From: Muricea muricata
Taxonomy: Eukaryota > Cnidaria > Anthozoa > Malacalcyonacea > Plexauridae
NCBI GenBank assembly: GCA_963855995.1
Contig: OY979728.1
Coordinates: 8,233,330 to 8,297,329 of the forward strand
DNA length: 64,000 nt
Reading direction: 5' to 3'
The notes beneath the pieces are model-generated. The model saw only the letters and a program-made list of their open reading frames with translations, was not told the DNA's origin and did not search any database. How positions within the stretch are numbered: the first letter of the stretch is position 1; each line of letters opens with the position of its first letter. Shown in pieces: positions 42,601 to 51,600 of the stretch. The position numbers and the translations under genes were made by a program.

Positions 42601-45600
42601 TCGAATGTTCTTCGTATGAACTGTCAGAATGTTGCTCGACACACAGCTCTTGTATAAGATGATTGCCAAATGATATTGCCTCTTAACTATTTATTTCACA
42701 ACGCTAACAAAAGTGACTGTACCTTATGGAAATACTAAACCAATGAAGGTAGACTATTGCATAATCCAGTTTACAAATTCACAAAACACTTGAGTAGCGG
42801 TCGGTTCAAGGCCGTTTACTATCAAACGTTGTGCCCAACTCTGCCGGATTTAACTATAGTTATTGTCCATTACTGTTGACAGCAGAAATCTTATTCGTCT
42901 TTTTTCTTTCTATCCGAACCAGTTTTTTGTGCGGGACAACTCACTTGATGCCTTGTAATGCTGTGACTGAATTGCGTGCACTACAATCAGTGTTGTATCT
43001 TCTATGTTCGCTCAGCGTTTTATAATATTAAAGCGCGTACATTCACTGACCACAGAGACTCTCCGCCCAGCTTGCAGCTCAAACGAGAAATGCCAATACT
43101 TTCCTATATACACCAGGTAAATACAGACACCGGTCATTAACCAAATTCTAAGCGGGAATATTATAAAGAATCTTCGTCTAAACAAATCGGACCACAAAAT
43201 ACCAGCGCTACTGATTGGTTTATTCGCGTCGACGAACATACCCGTGCTCATATTTCAAAATAAGGCGCTTCAATTTAATATCACAGTTCGCTTGTTTGCC
43301 TAGCTCGTTTTGTAAGAAGTCAATATCTCGCCGCAGCGATGAGTTTAATCAACGCTTTAGTTCACACAAAGGCACGTTATTACAATATACTGTATGCGGT
43401 TATGTTAGGCTATCTCTAATAGCTTTGCCTTTACACATTTTGACTGGTGAGAGGCTGAACGTGTATGCACCATCCCATTCAATAATACCTATGCGCTATG
43501 CTGGATTAAATGTTTAATTAACTATTTATAGACTTTTTTGGCGACGAAGGTCCAAAGCCAGGGAGATAGTTGCAACAATTAAAGGTGAATATAGACATGG
43601 ACTACTCATGTCCGTCTCTTCACGGTCCGAGGGAATAGGGGCTGTCCTCCAGATACGATAGTGATTTTCTAAAACTTTCTACATATTTCAGTAACTGGTA
43701 AGACTCGTATTAAAGTTCAGCATTTTTAATTTTTAGTCAAAGCTACTCTTTATTTCTTGCTAGTTCAATATCCCTGTTGTCAATTGTTATTCATGCCTTT
43801 CTCCGGCCGTTTGAAAAAATCACTACCCAGTGGATATCGCTACCCACCTATAGTACAACTGGCCCCTGTGCAACCCCCCCCCCTCCCCACAGGTTGGGTC
43901 TGACCCTCTTTCATCCCAGTAACCAAAAGTGACAGACATGAAAAACCATGTACAAACTTCTCTGATACAGGAAGGGGGCATCTCTCTAACAAATTAAGTT
44001 ACCTCAACATTATGGATACCCCTCTAATGCCGTTTCATCTCTAATACAGACAACTCTCTAGCTTAATACCTCGAATTAACGTTACCAGTGTCGCTAGTGC
44101 AGTCAAATGCGCACAAGACCATTGGATGCTTCACGACCTAAAAGACACAAGGCCCTACTAACTTCCCGACGAAGAGCGTTCGCTTGTTTAGGTTGTAAGA
44201 GATCCTGATGGTTTTGTGTACTCCTAACTTCCCTCTTATATACGATTATCTTATTCAATGTGGTCACCTTTCTAAATCAATCACTTCCAGCATTTCTCTA
44301 TTACGTCTCTTGAACATTGAAATGCCCCCGTTATGGACGATTATCTTATGCGGACAAATTTTAATGCAAATTTCTGTAAGCGGGAAAAACTGCAATATGA
44401 ATGCGGCCTTTGGATATACGAAGGCCTTGCAATACGGAGAATTCTAATATGGACAAAATATTAAAAAATTACTGCACGAAATAACAGGGACACTTATAGT
44501 TTATATCAATTTCTCGTGCGATAGCACTCTTCATGTTTTACATAAATCGACGTTTTAAGCGAGGGGCCTTCACTAAAAAGGCCGAATTTCGCTTTATCGT
44601 TTCGGGTAGTGAACGAACCTATGCCTTTCGTGCACCAAGATACTATGTCTGATTTAGTGGCCACCCTGACAGGGTAGGCTCAAAAACTGTGTGGTGATAC
44701 TTGATTAAATTGCTGAAAGCCTTAAACTGGACAAGTCTAGGCATGATTAGGTAACAATAACACCGGAAGTACACACTTGAGATTACCTGAAGACAGGACT
44801 AAAACATTTATTGAAAACCATTTTACTCGAATGCTCTCAGTCAGTGCATAAATCAGCTTATTATAATAAAGTTCAGTAGTTATTATAGCACTGATGAAGA
44901 TCCGAGCTTACGGATCGAAAGCTCTGCAATAATAAATTTACGTGGTGTTTCCACAAAGCTTAACAAGTATATTGTATTCACCATGCAAACGTACAAGAAA
45001 CTTATCAAAGTACAGTAGGCTATAAAGCCTATAAAGATTTCGGGCACTAATAAAACTGATAATCTCACATGTGAGATATTTATGATAATTTCACATGTGA
45101 AAATTATCGCTTCTGAACATTTTATATTGGTGGAAAACCTGTAGTTTATATAATAAACAGAAAAATACATGGGTGCTTAGAAATACCAGATTTATTTCTC
45201 GTGTTGAACATGATATTTCACACTCGTTCGCTGCGCTCACTCGTGAGATATCATGTTCAACACTCGAAATAAATCTGGTATTTCAGCGCACCCATGTATT
45301 ATTCTCTATTTATTACACAGCGAGTGTAAATATTTATTTGGAAATTTAAAGATAAAAATATCCAACCAGACACGATCATGTCGAATGACTATTAGCCGAG
45401 TGATGCTACCTAATCAAATATTCCTAGTTAGGATTGGTATGACATTATGAATGTTGCATGGTTACAGTAAATATTTTGGCGACTGTCACCTTCGATTTCT
45501 ACCTCATACTGTTACTTCCTTTTGGCATGGTACTCGAACAGCAAGTTTTGCAAGACGTCAGTTCTTCGCCTTTTGCAGTGAGTTAGACGATATGTGCTGA

Positions 45601-48600
45601 TTAAAAAGTTAAAATATTATATTTCACATGCATGGTGACGCAGCAGAATCGTGTGAGCGCGCACTGAGCAATATCAACTGGGTTTTTTTTTGAAAATATC
45701 ATTTTTAGTCAAACTTTCAATTCTTTCCGGCGACAAAGCAATTGCAAAAATCACGGCAAAAATATCATAAATAAAAAAAAACACGTATTAACTGACACAA
45801 CAGATAAAAACACGTATTATTTAACTGACACACACGAGAATGGAAGTTGATGAGAGTTGGCGCCAGGAATTGTCGCAGGCGACGTTTTAAGCTTCATATT
45901 GAGAAATAAATGGATTCAATAAAATACATGATTGTGTTGGGAAAGCATCAAGTACAGCGGCCAGCCAAAATCGCGCGAGTACCAGCTCACATCGTTTCAG
46001 ATAATCACGCAGCATCAACGTGCACAGACAAATTAACTATATAGGACTTTGACCTGTCTATATAATTACATACAGTTCTAATAATAACATTGTCTGTGTC
46101 GAAAATCACTGAAACTGTCAAGGTCAACTTTTATCACGATATAATCATACAAAAGAACTGTATACAACCTATAACGCTGACAGACGAATATTCGCTTCTA
46201 TATGTATGCATTAGTGCAATAACAATAATGCATGATAAATCATTCTGTTATTGCTTCCACAATGCAGAAGCTAACTTGCACGGCAAAAAATCATCGCAGT
46301 GTTCGGGCTAGTCGGAAGTGAATTGACCTTTTCACACAAGAAGTGCGTTCATTTGCTCGACTGTAACTGTAAGTAACCGGCGAAAAGGAAAAGATCAAAA
46401 ATGCGTATACATAGCATTACCACCCAGCTATAGAAAATTAGCCAGTTGTTGAGAATTATTGTGTGCTGTTATACATAGCAGTGTTTATTTCATATAGTTA
46501 ACTCCATTTTTTTTGGTGCGTACCCCATTGCATGAACAGATGAAGTCAAAATTATACATGCTACAACAGCCGCGTTTAAATTTGTGCAGGATATAGCATT
46601 ATATATAGAGCTGGTAGAAAACACAAGATATTGACAACAGGAAGAAACCGAGAATATCATCTGACAGCGCAGAGAAAAATGAAAAATTGGTTGCCTCAAG
46701 CAGGATTTAAACTCGCATCTTCGGACTTCAAGACTGTCACTCTACTAATTGGCGCTATCGACCCAACTGGAATTGGTAGCAATAAAAAGCTAAACAGTAA
46801 TCATATATAGTGACAGGCTATAATGACAGCTAACTATACATGATGTCAGAGAAAGCTTCTTCCGTTTATAATCCTCCCCCTAAAGCACCAGCTACGCAGG
46901 CTAGTGCCATTCAAGCGTGTTTTACACGTCGCATTACCGTCGCGTCGAATGCAATTCAAACAATAGATGCGGCTATCTATCGTTTCAATCGCATTCGACC
47001 CGACTGAAATGCGACATAAAAACAAGCCTTGCACATAGTCATAGACAAAAATATACGTTTTTTCATTACCTGAAACGATATAACAACAGAATTTGACGTT
47101 TCGAGGCTCTCGGCACTCCATGAAGGTAAGATACTTGAAACGTCAAATTCTGTTTATATCGTTTCAGCGAAAGAGCAGTAAGAACCTATATTTTCGAGTG
47201 CTTCGACACTGAGAACATCAGTTCAAAGAGAAGAATACCTTCCATCCCCACAGCGCCGGCTTTGCGAGCTGGCTGGACAGCTTGTGCCACCACAACTAGG
47301 GTTTCTCCAAACTACCGTACTTCGTGTTTGGGTCCCGTACGAACACGTAGCAGAACATCTACTCCATGCTGTCCATGAATAGGAACAAGCAATCGGGCAA
47401 CATGTTCCAGGACAGCTTGTTGACTGTGACCTCGTATAACACCTGCCACCGCAGTATGCGTAACTTAGAATACGACGAGTTCTCGTCTTTCTTCCATAAT
47501 AGCCGCAACTGGCCGAGCAACTCCCCCAGCTACCCCAAGACGACATGACACAATTGCGAGCGTAGCATCTTCTTCGTCGGCGGCGTCTGCGCCAAGCGTC
47601 AGACAGTTCAGTGAGGAATAAAATCCCGAAAAGAACTGCGATAATCAGAGACCTAGGAATACGCATCTCGTTGCTTCGTCCTGCTCGCAGATAGAAAGTG
47701 CGCAACACCTAATCCTGATCGATATGAAAAAAACAATGCGTGTTTGGGCAAGGTGCGTTTACATATGACGTCATGACATTGACAAGGAAATCAATGACAT
47801 ATTTCAGAGTCAAAAACTTCTTTCATTGTCAATGTAATACATTATATTATTCTGGAAGCTTAGTATCTATTTGTGTGTCTGTTTATACTATTCTGGAAGC
47901 TTAGCATGTATTTGCGTGTGCTTAAAGCAATTGCTTCTGACAATTAATTTAGGACATTTGTGTTACGTAACATGGTCAAATCGTTAGCAAGCTCCCAGTT
48001 TCAATTTTAAGCCATCAATATTAACAGACAGAACTAATCAAGGTACATTTTGCCCAACTACTAGCCAGCTGCAGATGCTTATAGGCGTTATTTCCTCTAG
48101 CTTTGCGAATGTTTTTTAAAAATCACCTGCTGACTATATGGTAAGTCGTCACCAAAATATTTCGTGCACTTAAATTGGACTTGCTACCAACCCCAGTTGA
48201 CTCGATAGCTCGATTGATAGAGCGGCGGTCTGGAAACCCGAAGATGCGAGTTCAAATCCCGCTCGAAATCGACAACGAATTTTTCGTTGTTCTCTGCAGT
48301 GTCACATTAATATGAATCTATATGGTAAAACATCTGGATTTTCGATATCAAATAACCACGAAATGTAAACATGTAAATATAAAGTATTTTACCTTGGTGC
48401 AATTTTAGTATAAGTAAACATGTGATGGCGAGTACAATTTGAGATTAATATAATACGAGTGATGTTTGAAAATATTGCCAAAATTTGGCAAGCCACTGGG
48501 GTGAGTCCAATTTGGCGACGTTTTCAAACATCACGAGTATTATTAATCCCAACTTGTACGAGCCACATCCCATGATTATTTGTTTAATATTACTATAACA

Positions 48601-51600
48601 AAATTATGCACCTCAACCATAAAGGATACACAGATATGCAACTCGGGGTGTTTATTGTGTTACGAGATGGCTTGGGTACGTCATACGCATGCTCGTTTTT
48701 GGCAAGTACACAAGCGAGATTTTCATGAGGAATTAGATAGGAAAATGTCAAATAAACGGCGATTTTAAGAAAACTTTCCGCTAGAGTGCCTTGGTTGACA
48801 GAAATATATAAAAAGAAGTTGCCCTGTATATTTCAAGCAACAAATGAATTCATTCACCAAGTTATGTTTTTGTCCTGGTCGCTTTATTTTTCTGTAATAC
48901 ATTTATATTGAAATTTGAACTAATGTACTTGCCAGAAATGCGTGTGGATATGACGTGAGAAAACGAAATCATGGGCCAAGCATCCCCAGTTGCACATCTA
49001 TGTATACTTGATCTATGCCTCTTGAACCGCGATCTTAAAGATCCAAGCGTTGGGAAATTATTAGCACTGATGAAGATCCGAGCTTACGGAACTAAAGTTT
49101 TGCGAAAATAAATTCCACAAAGTTAATGTGATACAGATACTTACTATTCAAACTCATTAGAAGGAACTAAGAACTCGTGTTTGTTATTTCGTGAAGGTGT
49201 TAAAGCGTTTTGATTAAAAAACACCGCAACGCCACCGCGAGTTTCGCACGCACAGTACTTGCAGGAGCCAATACGGAACCAGTGTCAGCAGGTAATCTGG
49301 TAAATATTTTTACCCGATCCAGCGGCTGGTTGCTCAAAGCCGGGTTAGCACTAACTCTGGGTTAGAGTTTAACTCAATGTTTCAGTTTCTGTATTTCTAC
49401 ATATCCGTTTATTTCAAAACTTTACAAACCTAAACTACTATTGATCCAGACAAAATTTCTAAAGAAATATCTCTCAATACTATTAACAAGCTACTGGAAA
49501 GTTTGGAAAGAAATTTTACGTTAACCCAGGGTTAAGCTAACCAGGTTTTGAACAACTGGCCCCAGATGGATAGGTATGGACATTCTTCCCCTGCTTTAAA
49601 TAATTACAACATTTAGAACAGGAGAAAGTGGTTCTACCTGATCCAACCAGCGTTGGTAAAAAAATGCATCGCAATGTGCGGCCCACCGCCCACCTTTCTC
49701 TCGAATGTGGTGTATTGTTAAGCCCCGTACAGACGAGCAAGCTTACCTTGACAAGTTTCTTAACGAGTTCACTTACGCGTCTGTACGACAAACAAGTTGT
49801 CCTTGACAAGTTGTCCTTGACAAGTTGTCCTTGACAAGTTGTCCTTGACAAGTTGTCCTTGACAAGTTGTCCTTGACAAGTTGTCCTTGACAGGATTTAT
49901 TTGTTCCTGTGTACGCGAAATTTGACAATATTTTTATTGACAACTTTTACGAGGCCGCGTGAATTAAGTAGGTAAACCAGCAATTCCCTTGTCAAGTGTT
50001 CCTTGTTGCACGTACACACGAGCAAGTTTCCTTGTCGAAAAGTTGGTACGACTAGCTTTTAAACCAGGCTCCCTAATTGTCAAGGAAAAATTATCAATTT
50101 TTTCGCGTACACACGAGCAAATAAAACTTGTCAAGGAAAACCTGTCAAGGAAAACTTGCTCGTCTGTACGGGGGACGTCATACATAATCGAGGGCTAAAT
50201 AATCAACGGTGGTCCACTTTAAAAGAGCTTACCTTCCATCACCACATCTTTCAGTTTTGGTAGAACTTGGGCAGGATGCTCCACCGCAAACAGGACTCCT
50301 GCTAATGATCAGTTTACTTTTTCTTACGCCATAACCACATGTGACTGAACAAGATGACCAAGAGCTCCAACGATATTCACACGGTATTGGACAACACGTT
50401 CCTGGGCACGGCAACGACTCACTAAAACTGTATGGACACTTTCCACCACACCAATTTATATCGAGCTGAAAAAAACAGATGATCAAGTTATGAATTAACA
50501 TAATCAGGCTAGCAGATTTCTTGATACTACTGTTAGTTTCTAATGTTCTACAATGGGCAGTTTCGAAAATTACAACAACTTACAACTTTCGAAAATACTA
50601 ACATAAGTGTTTAATGTTAACTAAATTTACATCTCGCAGTCAAAAAGAAAGACTGAATTACATGTAAATTGTACATTTAAAAACTGTATAAAATTACTAA
50701 CAATATAATATATTAAAATATGAAATACAAATAAATAAATATTATTACTAAATCCAAATATCAATACTACAATATTAACTATTTATAAAATTATTATCTT
50801 TTAGCTTCTAAAGCGTAGTGATTTATAAAGGAGTTCTTAAAACGGTTTGTCTTAAAAGTAGGTAAAATGTATTTAGATCTGAGGTCAAATTCATCGTTAT
50901 TAAGGGGTGGTTATTTAGGTTGAATAGTTTATGATTATTGTTCTCGCTTATAGATTGGAATGATGGTTTACATAATGTCTCTCTTCTCTCATACAGAGTC
51001 AGCATTCCCGTCTCTTCTAAGGTTTTCTTATAACTTGATTCAGAAAACAACAATCGGAGAGCTCGTTTTTGTATTCTTTCAGTCTGGTTTGATAAGTAAT
51101 CCGGTAAGCTACTATGGAATACTTGACAACTCAAGGGTACATACAGTATCCCTTTTTCTCAAAAAGTTATTTAGCTCTGTCCAGTATATGTTGCCCCAAT
51201 AATAGAGATAATAAACCTGTTTTATAAGTCAAATAGTTATGAGTTAATGCATGTATAATGCTGGATAGTATACTCCAAAAAAAGCTTTCCACGCAAGCCA
51301 AGGACGTACCCAGAACTTTGAAAGGGAGTGGAGAGTTCTATGGAAACTAATAATTCAATTTGACAGCCACGGAGTCATTGCCGTCCAGCCATTTCGGTGT
51401 CAATGACGAGGTAAAAATCGCTTCAATATCCATCGATGGAGGTGCACATGACATTTTTGATCGTTCTCACCCTGTCTTTGCCATCGTATCGTCTTTCCTG
51501 AACTTCTCGGCTGCCCCCCCCCCCTGGTTACGTCCATGGCCCGAGGACGCTTGGGCTAACGAATTATTTAAAAATATCATTTCCTTGTTCTTTCAGGATT

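Noticed and set aside
39144-47708. V2, V3 and V4 as three independent intronless secreted-protein genes
   Set aside because: Possible, but identical phase-2 donors and restored Arg with the common exon in every case are hard to explain that way. Kept as a soluble-isoform option.
48200-48270. Possible functional tRNA gene
   Set aside because: A- and B-boxes are present but stems pair poorly, and the sequence continues into a tail shared with other copies, so it is a SINE.
49795-49890. CRISPR-like direct repeats
   Set aside because: The 14-bp units are contiguous without spacers and lie inside a eukaryotic MITE.
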